Source of the DNA: Byssochlamys sp. IMV 00236
Taxonomy: Eukaryota; Ascomycota; Eurotiomycetes; Eurotiales; Thermoascaceae
Reading direction: 5' to 3'
DNA: 64,000 bases
NCBI GenBank assembly: GCA_001931875.2
Contig: MSJH02000614.1
Span: forward strand, 124,001-188,000
Shown: piece after piece, positions 12,901 to 24,559 of the stretch
How positions within the stretch are numbered: position 1 is the stretch's first letter
Layout: each line of letters begins with the position of its first letter
The notes under the pieces: model-generated
Seen by the model: only the letters and a program-made list of their open reading frames with translations
What the model was told of the DNA's origin: nothing
Databases searched by the model: none
Program-made: the position numbers and the translations under genes

Positions 12901-14394
12901 ATCTGCCTTTAATCGTTTGTATCCGCGCCATAAACACAACTCAACCTGCTGAACATATGAAAGAGTGTAGGGCGATGATACACGCTGGACCTTGGCTTGC
13001 TGAGCCCTGCGGGATTGCTTGAATTTGTCCAGGGATTCACCACCGAGAACGAACTTTGCGTTGTAAACCTCAATGTCTCGCAGAAGCTGCGCTCGCTCTG
13101 GCGAGGCCTTCCACCTTGCGGCAAATTCATCGGGCGTCCGGGGAACGTAGCTTTCACGACCTGGCCGCACGACCCGCTCGAGGGGGCTAGTCATAGAGGT
13201 GAGGAAATCAGCATCTGTTTGGCGATCAGGACATATGAAACCCATGTCAATAAAGTACTTCTTAGCCGCGGCCGTGCGACCAAAGAAAATCTGGCGACCC
13301 TCGTACAGGACCAGGACTTTGTCGAATTGATCGTAGGCAGCCTGAGGAGCCTGGTAGAGTGAAACGCAGGCAGTGGTGCCATTTATGTCCGTCTGCATGC
13401 GAAGGATCTTGCAGAATTCGATGGCATTAGCACTGTCGAGACCACGAGTGGAGTTATCCCAACATTGCAGCTGAGCCATGCTCAGACAGGCTTCAGCAAT
13501 ACTGACTCGCTTGCGCTCTCCACCAGAGACACCGCGGATGAACTCATTTCCCACGATAGTGTTCTTGGTGTGGGAGATACCGAACATTGCCATGATGACG
13601 TCTCGCATATGTGCGGCGTACTGGTTCACTGTTGCTCCTCCGGGAATATATCGCGGTGCGCGGGCCCGGGCAGCGAAGAAGAGGGTATCGCCCACCGTGA
13701 GCTTTGGGAAATGGACGTCGACCTCAGCGGTATAGATGGCTTCTCCCCTGAAGGCGCTGGCCATTTGCTTTGCGCTCACGCCTAACGATGATTAGCAGGA
13801 AGCCACAGCGTGGATCACAACGCCCGTACCTTGGTAATTGAGGCCTGAGTTCTTGTCGACGTGGAAACCGTATGTCTCTCCAGCGATGGTCTTCAAGAAA
13901 GTCGTACATCCTGAGCCAGGTGGTCCAAGGACGACCAGCATCTCTCCTGCCTCGACCAATCCGTCCAAGTTCTGCAGAATATCGATCTTGCGCTGCTGTC
14001 GACCCATGAGCCTCCTTGCCAGACCGACAGCCTCTAGCCAGACGTTGCCCACGCTCTTCTGAAAATCAGTATCCGAACCGAACCCGTGCACATTCAGGTT
14101 GCTGAAGGCCACACCCAGAGTCCTGAGTGGATGTGCTTGGCTGTCTTCAGTGCACATCCGGAGCATGGCCTTGCACCACGCGCGGGCATTGAAGTTGTCA
14201 CCATTGGGGTCCAGCTTGGATTCAGGCTCCGCAGCAAAGGGATTCAGCGCAGCGATCGATTGATTGCTCTGCTCCGTGAACTGTCTGGCCAGCTTGTGGA
14301 CCTCTGCTTCCCTCGCATCTAGGCTGGAGATGCTGTCCTCTGCCCTTTCGAGCTCTCGGTCGCCATTGGGCCCAAACTTGCCCGCCGCGCTCAT
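9964..14394 (-). CDS. PDR-type ABC transporter (ABCG), candidate OblD exporter
   Basis: Two exons (14394-13830 and 13781-9964, 48 bp intron) give 1460 residues, the full length of a pleiotropic-drug-resistance pump. The order is NBD1-TMD1-NBD2-TMD2. NBD1 has [10 protein letters not shown] (157-166) and the signature [10 protein letters not shown] near 275. The first membrane block includes a long loop rich in Cys, Gly and Tyr. NBD2 has [10 protein letters not shown] near 850, with the degenerate signature [10 protein letters not shown] second membrane block ends in a Lys-rich tail. Asymmetric Walker A motifs (Cys in place of Lys in NBD1) are normal for fungal PDR proteins. It sits in the plasma membrane and most likely exports the terpenoid or protects the producer. 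A transporter of this class accompanies known ophiobolin clusters. Confidence 0.93.
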
Positions 14395-15589
14395 CTTCGC
14401 AGGTGTCCTTGTCTGATCTCGCCAATACGCGTCAATCTGAAAGTAGTAGGGACTGTAGTAAAGAAGGTATGACTGAAGCTGGAAAGGTAGACCATAGGTT
14501 GCTGTGGTATGGTGTTATTGTCAACTTCCAGGAGCAGAGGATGACACAGAGAGTTCTCATTGTTAGATAAAGCAGCATATTGCCCTGTCAGCTGTCTATA
14601 TCAGCCACCAAATTACCTCTTTCCATCTATTGGCCCCATCAAGTGAGAGTGTCTTAGTTTGCGTGCTTACTTTGCTGTGTTTAATCCAGGCAGCTGCAAA
14701 GGCGGGTTTCAGCTGTTTTGGGCTAGAAAGTCGGCGAAGCACTCGATATGGAATATGCTTATCCCTGTCAGTCACAGAGATCATAAAGATTAAGTACGCA
14801 TAAGGATTAAGCTAGTCCACCGACCACCTTAGCTTAGTACACAAATTCGAAATTATAGTAAAAATATAAAAAAAAGATAGGATATACTTATTATTTTACA
14901 TAGTTATGTACTTTTGTATTGAAGTGGTCAGTGGCCTGTGCACAGACCAATTTATTATTATTATTTAGGTACTGTACAGTAAGTAACTATATACAGTACA
15001 TGGCCTCTCTCCAGAGTCCAGAATCTCCTAGACTTGGTCACTGACTGAATCAAGTTGGTCGTTTGACCCATGGACACGAACAAAGACTATGTAAGTATCT
15101 ACTCTGTACTTGTCGCCATAATAATTCCGCCCCCAACTAAAAGAACCAAAATAAAGTACCACAAGTCAGCCACTTTCCCCACTTAGCATAACACAATGCA
15201 TTGATGGCCCAGGCCCAGCCTGATTTCTACTTGAGCAATATACACCAATTGCCAGCTGTCTGTATACAGCAATGCGACAGGGATGAATTGGAAATACATA
15301 TCACCACGAACATAATCCACTCCAGGCAGCAACATTGTTATCTAGTGTCACGGGATAGAGAAATCCATCGACATTGTTCAAACTCAAATTCCACTGCGTG
15401 TTTGGTTGATATACGCGATAAGCACCTAGTACAGGGACTCCAATTCTGGTTGCTGGACCTCATCATTTCACTTCTCCAAGTGCCGCTAGCAATCGGATAG
15501 TTCGTCTCCTACTTGTCCAGTCCGTTTCCGCACGGAGTATTCTTCCCATCTGTGTACATCTGACATCCTGTGAAGCAATCGAAACAGCA
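14395..15589. other. Intergenic region between transporter and SDR
   Basis: A divergent 1.2 kb spacer holding the promoters of the transporter (-) and the dehydrogenase (+). It is AT-rich around 14860-14980, with short ATT repeats and several copies of the word ACTGTACAGT or close variants. No gene was recognised. Confidence 0.5.
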
Positions 15590-16713
15590 ATGGTGAACCT
15601 CCAGGCCGTCCAGGCGCACAATGCGACTCTCAAATCCCTAACCTCAGGTCTCGTCGCAGTGTTTGGTAAGTTCAATCTGCTCCAACAGGCCATCTTCTCT
15701 CTCTTCAAAGCGTTCCATCTCACTAACTCCCCATCCCAGTCGGCGGCACTTCGGGCATCGCCCTCTCAACCGCTCTCGCCCTCACCCGTCACACCCCTTC
15801 GCCCAAGATCTACCTCATCGGCCGCAGCCAGTCCGCCGCCGATGCAGCCATCGCCTCCATGAAAGCCATCAATTCCTCCGCCCAGCCAACCTTTCTCCAA
15901 ACCGACATATCCCTTCTCAAAAATGTCGACAGCGTCTGCGCTGAGATCGCAGCAAGAGAGAAAAAAGTGAATCTGCTGTTCATGACACCGGGATACATGA
16001 CGCTGAAAGGCCGGGACGAGACGGCCGAAGGTCTGGACCGCAAATTCGTGCTGCATTACTACGCGCGGATGCGGTTTATCACCAACCTACTTCCCCTCCT
16101 GAACGCAGCCGCTCAGGACTCCTCCTCTGTCAACGGCAACGCCAGACCATTATCCCGCGTCGTGTCTGTCCTAGACCCAATGGTCTCCGTCCGCGCTGGC
16201 GGCTCCGGCACGCTCGACTACTCAGACCTCAGTCTGAAGCACTCCTTTAGTCTCAAGAAATGCGGCTGGCACGCTAGTCTGATGGGTGATTTCTTCCTGG
16301 AGAGCATGGCCCAGCAAAACCCACATACCTCCTTCGTCCACGCGTACCCCTCTGGCGTGTCCACGGGCGTGTTGCGTGAACTGCCGGCTGGACGCGTGCT
16401 GTCGGCCGTGCTGACGCCGTTGTTAAGACCATTCATGGTACCCCTTGAGGAGAGTGGAGAGCGGCATCTGTTTGCGGCGACAAGTGGGAGGTATCCTCCG
16501 AAAGCTGAGGCAGAGCACATGGAAGGGGATATCGCAGTTGGCAGCGATGGGACGAAGGGGAGTGGGTGTTACTGGGTGAGTTGGGACGGTGAGGTGTTTC
16601 CGCCAAACAAGAAATTAGAGAGAACAAGGGAGCAGGGTGCAGCAGAGAAGGTGGTGCAGCACACAGAGGAGGTGTTCAAGAAGGTGTGCGAAGAGGGCAA
16701 GACATACCCGTGA
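15590..16713 (+). CDS. Short-chain dehydrogenase/reductase-like protein, possible cluster member
   Basis: Exons 15590-15665 and 15740-16713 give 349 residues. The first intron separates the strand ending AVF from the dinucleotide-binding loop VGGTSGIALSTALAL (about residues 25-39). An acidic turn (LQTDIS) and VVSVLDP follow at the usual SDR positions. The classical YxxxK pair is not visible: where it should be, the sequence reads SFSLKKCGWHASLMGD. This is common in a fungal SDR-like group that includes secondary-metabolite proteins. It may reduce or oxidise an intermediate of the neighbouring terpenoid pathway, or may mark the cluster edge. The sequence shows the fold but not the substrate. 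Confidence 0.82.
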
Positions 16714-17528
16714 AATGTCATCGAGACATACACAAAGTCTCAGCTGGTCGAGATGAAATTTGCACCGTGGTCAGTTCCTGGGATGATACAGATCGCCAGT
16801 TCAGCTGGTCTAGCAATCAGTATGCATGATATCATTCTCTGGGCTAAGGCGGCGGATTTGAGGTGGCCATGCCTATATTTCTTCTTAGCATGCTAATAGT
16901 AGTGTCTAATTCTTTTTTGAAGTCCTCGACGGGCATAAAAGGCTTATTATTCATCTGAATTATGTTAGGTAAATCGAAAGAATCATTAATTCTCATTAAA
17001 GACAGGTGTAGGATCCGGAAAAGCTACGCCATAGATGTCTCGTAAGCTGTAAGGATGTGGTGCAACAAGATGTCGGAAACAATATACAGATTTTGGGTAT
17101 AGGAGTACTTTCTCTATGATTGTTTCGACTATTCATCGTTTCCCGAAAGCAACTAATGGATTAGGTGCCACTTTGTCACCGCGAGCATAGTCACCGAGTC
17201 GAAGCTCCTGTTGATCGCTAACTTTAGCCCTTTTCTAGAACCATACACATAAGAAAGGGAAGGGATTAGGAGAAACTCAAGGGGGTAACAAACCTCTGGA
17301 GAATATTTATCAAAGGGAGGGATAAATGATAGGTGATCCGAGTAAGTAGAGGACTCAGTCTCGGACAGCTTTACACATATTGGATTCCTATCAAGTAGAG
17401 GCAAGTGTTAGAAACGGCTTATCTTAATAGAAGGTTACGATAAGAAACCCCAATATATTGTGGAATAATCGCTGAAGAGAATATGTACATTCATATTTCT
17501 GAGGTAAACAAAGGAAATTTCGGACCCC
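16714..17528. other. Convergent intergenic region
   Basis: The region lies between the SDR (+) and the dynamin-like gene (-). It should contain both 3' UTRs. I see no gene in it. Confidence 0.55.
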
Positions 17529-20422
17529 CTACCGGTTCTGACCTTTCGTACTTGGAGATTTGGCCTGGTCTGTTCCAAAACGGGGAGTAATGTCGTTTGC
17601 ATCAGATTCCCCGGGAATCGAAACCCGTGCAAATAGTCCATTGGTACTAGAATGACTATCACCGACCTGTGCTGAAGATCTATCGGGCATCTTAAATAAA
17701 CTCGAGGCTGAAAATGATCCTCCAAAGCTTGGGGTGTTTTCTCCAGAGCCTGAAGGTTTTGGTCCAAACAAGCTTGAAGGTTGTTGTCCAAATGAGAATG
17801 AAGGTTTGACCCCAGACACTGAAGCTGTTCCTCCAAAGCCTGAGGATTGTTGGTCATGTGAACTTAAACCGAACAAGCCCCCGGAAACTGCACTCGGAGC
17901 TGGAGAAGTCGTGCGCACGGAATCAAATCCAGAGCGTGACTGAGGTGTGCTTCGTTCTGGTAGCCTAACCATAACCTTTTTCCCGGCTGAGAATGATTAG
18001 CTATATCCTGTTCATCAAAGGAGGAGCATATACCTACATCCTAATAGCGAAGTACTAGTTGCTGGCTGTGGACTGCTCTGTTTCTTGAGCAGGCTTGGAT
18101 CATTTGATGGTGTTGTCTCACGCTCTTTAACTGAAATTGGGGTCATTCTTCATCCTTTATTGTTTAGAAGTAAGACATGGGACATACCGAAGACAGGTGG
18201 ATTACCAAGTACTGGCTTTTGGATGTTGAAGAGACTCAAAGCCCGTAAACCAGCTTGCAGTTTCTTCAATTCTGCATCCAAACGATCTCGTTCTTCGCTG
18301 ATGTAACACATTTCCGTTGCAAGTTCTTGAACTTTGGTATCCTCCATGTCATTGATAACCTGGCTGGTGAATATGCGTTGAAGAGGGTCTACAAGGCAAT
18401 TTTCGATGCCAAGAGTTGCAACATTATCGACAAAGGTCACAATGGCAGTCTATAGCCGTGTCATTAGTATGTTAGGTCTTAATTGAGATGAATAAATATA
18501 TTTGCGGCTTATTAGGGAGGGTGTGCCTGTCTCACATCATAATACGCTTGCATCTGGTCAATGATATCGGCAGCTGCAAACTCGTCACGAGTCGATTCTA
18601 ACTTCTGTGTCGCTATTCTGATGTCACTGATGGAGAATACAGAATCAAAATCGTCTTTCTCAGGTTTAGTGGACTTCAGTTGTGCACGCAGCAAATCTAG
18701 CTCACGGTTGTCTCTAGCCTTTTGAACGCGAGTCAGAAATGTGTTGCCCACGGGTAGCGGATGGCCTCGCTTTGTATACGCCGTAAGCTCGTCCAGTTTA
18801 TGAAATAGCGCCTGCTTCAATTTTTCAAATTCGGGCTCAAGAACTGAGCCAACTAGCAAGGAGTACGTGTGGTCGTCCGTAAGGTGCTGGAGAACAAGCA
18901 ACACGAAATATCTTGCCGACTCCCAAGCTTTCATCAAGTGTTCTCTGGCTAACCCTTCCCAGGGTTTGGACTGGTCACGAAACAAGCTTCCAACAAGGAG
19001 TTGGTTGGCGCTTCCTGGTAGCTCAATACCCCGGTTCTTGCGGGCTTGATTGCTGACCTCTAGTTCCAGAATAGCGCGTCGCACAAGATCTGGTTTCCAA
19101 TCGTGCATGTAAGGGTTCCTTGGAAAGTGTGAGGCAAGATGTCCAAACGGTGCAGGAAGATCGAGGATCTGCCTACGAGAGCCTCGGGTACTCATTGCAT
19201 CCGCGAAGTATTCATTCAATTGCCGGATGACAGCTCGAAGTCGTCTGAAGTCTTCCACATCTGTTGTATCGTCTAATCCACCGAAAAATTCATCTGCATA
19301 CATCCCATTCAAAGCTTGGGCGGTAATGCGCTCAAAGTTGCTACTGATGTTGAGAAGAAAGCCTCTTTGCTGCTGAAGAGTGGAACGAGGAGGACCTAGT
19401 TTTGAAAGCTTCTGCTCCCGATCAGCGATCTTCTCCTGGATGTCAGTGATCAGTCCTGGTAGATTATGGCGGATATGTTTCAGCAAGATACTGCTTAGGC
19501 GACGGCGCAGGCTGTCGATTCCAACACATTCACGCGGCAACGAATTCCATCGACCTTGGTTGAAGAACGCCTTCTCTCGCTCATCGCGGGCGTCATCCGA
19601 GATGTCTCGCGTCTCAAATGATCGATTGCGTAAGGCATGCCATCCCAGCTGTAAATGGACTTTCTGATTCTTGATAAAATGAAGATAGGTGTCTTCCTCC
19701 TCAGAATTCGCTTCCAGGATATCCGGTTGTGTGATAATTCCGAGTGTGCGTTCGCGGTCCGGGTCAAATCGTTCAGCAATATTCAGAACCTCCTGTAGGT
19801 GATAATCCGTTTTTGCGCTGATCACCGCGAGGATAATGCTTCGTGAGTTCTGCATGTATTTTTCCGTCAAGGTGCGGACAATCTTGATTCCTTGAGAGCC
19901 CTGATCCTGGCTTGTAGAGTAATACAGGCCTGGTAGATCAACCAGCGTCAACTCCGGTTTGTCTGGGCCCGAAATCTCGACCTTGAGCACATCATCACTG
20001 AATCCTGAATTGACAGACTCTGTAATACCCATATGCTCTCGAGCTTTCTCAATCAGGGCAGGCAGGTCATTGCCGTTAGAGAACTCCTCGTGGGTAAAGC
20101 TCCGGAGTTTCGATCGTTCTTGCGCGTCGTTACGCGAAGGACCAGGCTCGATGGATATCTTGATTTTCGATGATGGACTCCGCCGCAGGATGACCTCTGT
20201 CGCAAATCGAGTGCACACGTTACTTTTCGCCGGGAATCGCACGCGTGAGATAGCCTCGAGGACAGAACTTTTCCCACTGGACTGATTCCCACATACGATC
20301 AGTTGAGGCAACTCCACGAGACCGCCGACGCCGATCGTGCGCAGCTCGTCAATCTTGTCTAGAAGCTTGGACTGTTCTTGTTGCAACTGGTTCAAAGCCA
20401 TGTCCTCTGTTGTATGAGACAT
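17529..20422 (-). CDS. Dynamin-like GTPase with a C-terminal FG-rich tail
   Basis: Four exons (20422-18536, 18449-18188, 18130-18038, 17986-17529) give 899 residues. The GTPase domain has G1 GNQSSGKSS (45-53), G3 DLPG near 165 and G4 TQPD near 235, where dynamins normally have TKPD. A long helical stalk follows. Exon 2 supplies the GTPase effector domain (VTFVDNVATLGIENCLVDPL onward). Its intron has a perfect-looking TACTAAT branch site. The last exon codes for a Ser/Gly/Pro-rich tail of about 150 residues with FG, GLFG-like and SFG dipeptides (GLFGLSS, SGFGG, FSFGQQ, SLFGPKP, SFGG, RFGT), as in nucleoporins. Mx/dynamin-family GTPases remodel or bind membranes. The tail suggests contact with nuclear pores, which is inference. 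The start at 20422 gives the usual short N-terminus; the frame stays open upstream without coding character. Confidence 0.85.
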
Positions 20423-21106
20423 CGTGTATCTGCAGAGAGTGATAAGAAGAACGAGTTCACGATCAAAAAAAAAATGATTATTATACAAACAAATAGGAAA
20501 CGAAACAGAAGCTACTGCTCCTAGGATAGGTACATTTATAACTCCTGACTCGTGAATGTTGCCATAACAATAGATCGTAGCGCTGCGGCGCAGCACACCC
20601 GTTTCAGTTGATCAGGGATCATTGTTATTTGTCATTAGCCTTGTGAGTATCCCTGTTAAATCCCAACAGGCGCCAGATAATACTTGTTGGAATGCGAGGG
20701 CCAATCGTTGAAAGTCACTGTTCTAAACATATCGTTAGGAGGTAGATAACGATCAGCCAAAAGAAATTCCATGTGCGACTTGACGTTGCATTTTTGATCC
20801 TGAACTACTGTGATGCGGAATCTGCAAACACTCTATATAGACCAGGAAGCGACTAAATCCTTTTTCTCGAGCTTTATTATTCCTTTATGTTTTACAATAA
20901 GTTACTCATATTACAATAAAAAGGGGAAAACTATTGACGATTAAGATAGTATCGATAGGATAAGTGTATATCAGAAATATAAGGTACGAAAAGCAATAAC
21001 TAGTGCCGGACTTAATTCGGCGACCTATCGGTGTTGTGGTCAGGTCTGTTGTCCGGAGATTGGCCTGTCTGATAAAGCATGGCAGTGCCAAGGCTTCCAA
21101 CAAGAT
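20423..21106. other. Promoter of the dynamin-like gene and AT-rich spacer
   Basis: No gene was recognised. The right end carries the 5' flank of the first tRNA-Val gene. Confidence 0.5.
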
Positions 21107-21180
21107 GGCCGGATAGTCTAGTTGGTTATGACGTATCGTTAACACCGATAAGGTCCTGGGATCGAGCCCCAGTCTGGTCA
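21107..21180 (+). tRNA. tRNA-Val (anticodon AAC), copy 1
   Basis: The 74 nt fold as a complete cloverleaf. The acceptor GGCCGGA pairs with TCTGGTC, allowing two G-U pairs. A D-arm follows, then anticodon stem TATCG/CGATA around loop TTAACAC (anticodon AAC), and T-arm CTGGG/CCCAG. The discriminator is A. The T-loop begins with A in place of the usual T54. A T-run 3' of the gene fits an RNA polymerase III terminator. Confidence 0.9.
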
Positions 21181-22460
21181 CTTGAAATTCTTTTTTTGAT
21201 CGCAAATCTTTTCAGTGCCACCTGTTTTTGTTCTCCTGGATAAACATTTCATATAGTTGTCATAGAGCAGTTGTATTCTAATATTATTACCAAAGGGGCA
21301 AACAGGATAAGGGAATTCTTGTACATAAAGCCCTCAACGACATGTGCGCGAAAGGTTGAAAAAGCTTATTAACCTTGTTCCCTTTTAACTCTGGGGTCCG
21401 TTCTAAGATGTGGAGCTATATTCTGGAATTAGAGGACTAGAGGCTCATAAGATTCGTTATCTTTGTGGTACACCTATAGTTCTTCTTTTATCATGGGTTA
21501 GGGTTTTCACGGAATAGTGTTCGTTTCAGGACGACGTCTGCAAAAAAGCAAGACCTATACAAACAGTCCCACGAGTCCCTCATGCGTGTTATCCTCAAGG
21601 TGGGAATATGGTACATTACCAGGGCGCAAAAGAAAAGGCACGAGAGTCATTTGGTATCGTCTAAAAGGATGTGGTACCTATTTCGCAAACCTTATCCCGC
21701 TGTACCCAAACCAAGGCTACAAACTCGCAACACGCCGGAGCCTCTAATGTGCGCGGTCTTCAAACTGGGAGGAATACCTGCTGCGTCTGTCGGAGGATGA
21801 ACGAAGGGCCACGCACAAAGAGGTCCAGACCCGCTGCGGAAACCGTGGGACTGAAGAATACCTCGATAGAAAACCACATCAAGGTACGTTATTCTCGTCC
21901 GGGGATGCAGAAGAGGCTCTGTTCATATGTTCCTGCGGACCCCAATATTGCCACCATATCAAAGGCTTCACTGAGCAAGAAATGGAAAGATCTCAAGCAA
22001 GCTGGTATCGACCCAATCGATCATCCCTCGCAGGCCAGAGATAGTATGGTCACGTAAATCGTACCTTACGAAGCGCAAAGGAGTTGGAAACGCGAAGAGA
22101 CATACTTTTGGCTAACGAGGAGGGCTGAACTACTGAGTCAAGAGCCAAAAAAAGGAACTCCAACTCGAACAGAAGGCTGTCGACGTAGGAAGGTTGTGCA
22201 GACTGCCTCCATCCCCTCGGGCCTGTATGCGGTACAGATTATGCTGAAGTGAAACCGGAGAAATTCCTGGGTTCTGTGACGAAACAAACAATACGTCTAG
22301 GTTGTCAGGCAGACTGCAGATAAAAAGTTATAAGCATGCGGGTAAGTCTAGTCGGTGGTAGCAATAGGTCAAGTTCTCCGCAGTTTTGTCCTAGCCATTG
22401 TACGGTCCATCATCGACTCGTAAAAAAATTCGAGATCGAAAGAAAAAAGAAATGTTCAAG
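21181..22460. other. Gene-poor spacer with decayed coding fragments
   Basis: No intact gene. The part from about 21749 to 22250 has open stretches with coding character in changing frames, listed separately. The rest is AT-rich without features. Confidence 0.45.
21749..22250 (+). pseudogene. Decayed coding fragments of unknown family
   Basis: From 21749 one plus-strand frame runs about 100 codons without a stop, with a charged, helix-like composition (EEYLLRLSEDERRATHK is a representative stretch) and a Cys-rich patch (CSCGPQYC). After its stop near 22055, similar-looking stretches continue in the other frames up to about 22250. There is no start codon in the first frame and no family I recognise. 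This looks like a broken gene rather than chance, but the call is weak. Confidence 0.3.
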
Positions 22461-22534
22461 TGACCAGACTGGGGCTCGATCCCAGGACCTTATCGGTGTT
22501 AACGATACGTCATAACCAACTAGACTATCCGGCC
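22461..22534 (-). tRNA. tRNA-Val (anticodon AAC), copy 2
   Basis: The 74 nt are identical to copy 1, on the opposite strand. The 5' flank TTCCAACAAGAT and the 3' flank CTTGA followed by T-runs are also shared, so the duplication included flanking DNA. Confidence 0.9.
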
Positions 22535-24559
22535 ATCTTGTTGGAAGAGTGGCCACTCTTGCGATTTATTAGACAACACTCTCTCAGACAAAAGACCTGA
22601 CTGTCTCTACTAGTCTTGACAGCGGCTAGAGACAGTAAACATACCGATATGAATACTCAAAGAGACACGCAAAGGGAGACGTGAGATATGTCTTGGAGCA
22701 AATGAAACTAATGCTGTAATAAGCAACGATCCGATATAGACGCGAAAATAAAGATTAAACAAGGAAGACTAGTAGACTAAGGCCGAGAAGCGAAGACTAA
22801 GTACCGCGAAATACTGTACAGTAAGAAGGAAACGGCGGAATATACCGAGGCGGTTAAGATGAGGATATAAAGCAAGATAGGCGGCAATAGTTTAACAGCT
22901 AGAAATAGCCAATTAGCGACACAGAACTTGACGGATAGAAGTTATAACTGAGCTTGAATCCTGTGGCAACTAACTCATCCTATTTATCTCTGTTGGTAGA
23001 GCTAGAAAGGCGTAGGAGAAACCCGACAGGAGACCTGCCTGTAGGCAGGCTCCGACAATACATACTGGTATAATAGATTAAGTTTAGATAGAAAAGCTTA
23101 CATTTTTCGTAGATATTCCCCTTGTATAAAACAAATAAAAGGATTCCTACGTATAGACACCTCTATTTTCTACCTAGTATACAGTTCGCTACCATATCCA
23201 GGAAATATCGTCGTGTCCGCTTCTGTGTCCATATCCGTGGGTATCGCCTTGGCTGCTAAACGAGGCTTCTTCTACTGCTTCTTTTTCTTCTTGACCACGC
23301 TGTCAAGGATGTTACCGAATCTCCTCTTCCTCGACCAGGATCAAGTCACCAGTTTCGCCTAGAGATTCCTGTGCCATCTCCTCCAGCAGGATCCCCATGG
23401 CGATCAAAGCCGTCTCATCCATGCTCTGATAGTCATCTTGACTCCGACCACCTCGCATTATCGTAGAAATCAGCTGAGTAGGCGTTGATTGCTTGAAGAA
23501 GACCGAAACCGGGGAGAGGACGATCGGATGTAAGAGCCTCATGGGCGAAGTAGAAGTTGTTTTCTTCTAGCTAATTAGAGCGTTCTGTCAGCGGAAAAGG
23601 ACTTCTTCAGGACGTGTAGGGTGGAGGTTTAAAGACGCTGTATCCCAGTACTTGGAAGCATACAACGTGAGAAACATAGGCGATTACCCGACCTTGCATC
23701 CGTCAGTTCGATGCGGGCGAACACACGGATCATAACCAACCAGCCACGGCTTCGTAAACGTTCGCCTGTCGTTTCTGTCTTCGGAAGGATGTATCATCGA
23801 CCGGAGGCTGGTCCTTTGCCTCGTTGTTGGGGGCCCGAATAAAATTACTCTGGCTCAATGAGAGAGATTTGCCGTGGGACATAGTGAGTCCGAAACATCA
23901 GGAGACAGTGCCCTGAAAGCATCAAGATGTGTTTCAATCATACAAATGGCATCCCGCAGGAATGAGTTGTATTTATCTGATCTCTAAAAGCCGGATATTA
24001 GATTGTAAGTTTATTACGAACCTTTTCGAACACGGAGTAAGCTGGCTCTCCATTATCTTGCTTATGTCCGCACCTCGGTCATCGCTTTCCCTTTACGGTT
24101 ACCATAGGCTGGATATTCCAGATTTGAGATAAGCTTCTATCGATTCGAAATGTGAATACTTCTCTTTTTCTATATAATGAGGCTATAACTACCTGGAACG
24201 ACCTAGTGCTTGACGCAAGAGGGTATAATCAGATCTGCTACAACTACCTCTTTCGTTAACAGTGACAATAATGCTTATCCAGAAGAGTGTGTCTACTTAA
24301 TCAGTTTTCAGTCGTCTACGAACCTCTTCCTAATCTCGCGCCTAGCGTAAAGTATACTCTATACTAACAACGAAACGGGCTGTTTCCAAGCATAGCGCAT
24401 ATAACTACTTAGTACGGCACCGAACCCTCGCACCATTACTAGTACCTAGGACTCCGTGTGACTTTTAAGGAAGGCAAGATCCCAAAAAATTAACTCGGTT
24501 AGAATAGCTAAGTGGCGTGAAAAAAAAAAAAATCGCGATCGAAAAAAAGCAATGTCAAG
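22535..24559. other. AT-rich gene-poor stretch
   Basis: No intact gene. It holds a short inverted repeat at 23035-23050 (CCTGCCT/AGGCAGG around GT), many short tandem-like words, and one minus-strand coding relic (23150-23542). The remainder shows frequent stops in all frames. Confidence 0.45.
23150..23542 (-). pseudogene. Relic of an acidic/basic protein C-terminus
   Basis: The minus-strand frame from 23542 reads as a plausible protein end (for example DETALIAMGILLEEMAQESL), then an acidic stretch with a stop at 23312. Sequence in other frames just beyond continues with a Lys-rich run and further protein-like sequence interrupted by stops. I do not recognise the family with confidence. The interrupted frames suggest a pseudogene fragment. 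Confidence 0.3.

Noticed and set aside
20423..20596. Upstream extension of the dynamin-like frame
   Set aside because: The extra residues do not resemble the family and include a hydrophobic, AT-rich stretch. Met at 20422 gives the usual short lead before the GTPase domain.
22539..23057. Possible solo LTR (TGTCGGAGCC start, CCAACA end on the minus strand) next to tRNA-Val copy 2
   Set aside because: The flanking 5 bp do not form a target-site duplication, and the CCAACA end is also present at the other two tRNA copies, where no element follows. Not enough to call a retroelement.
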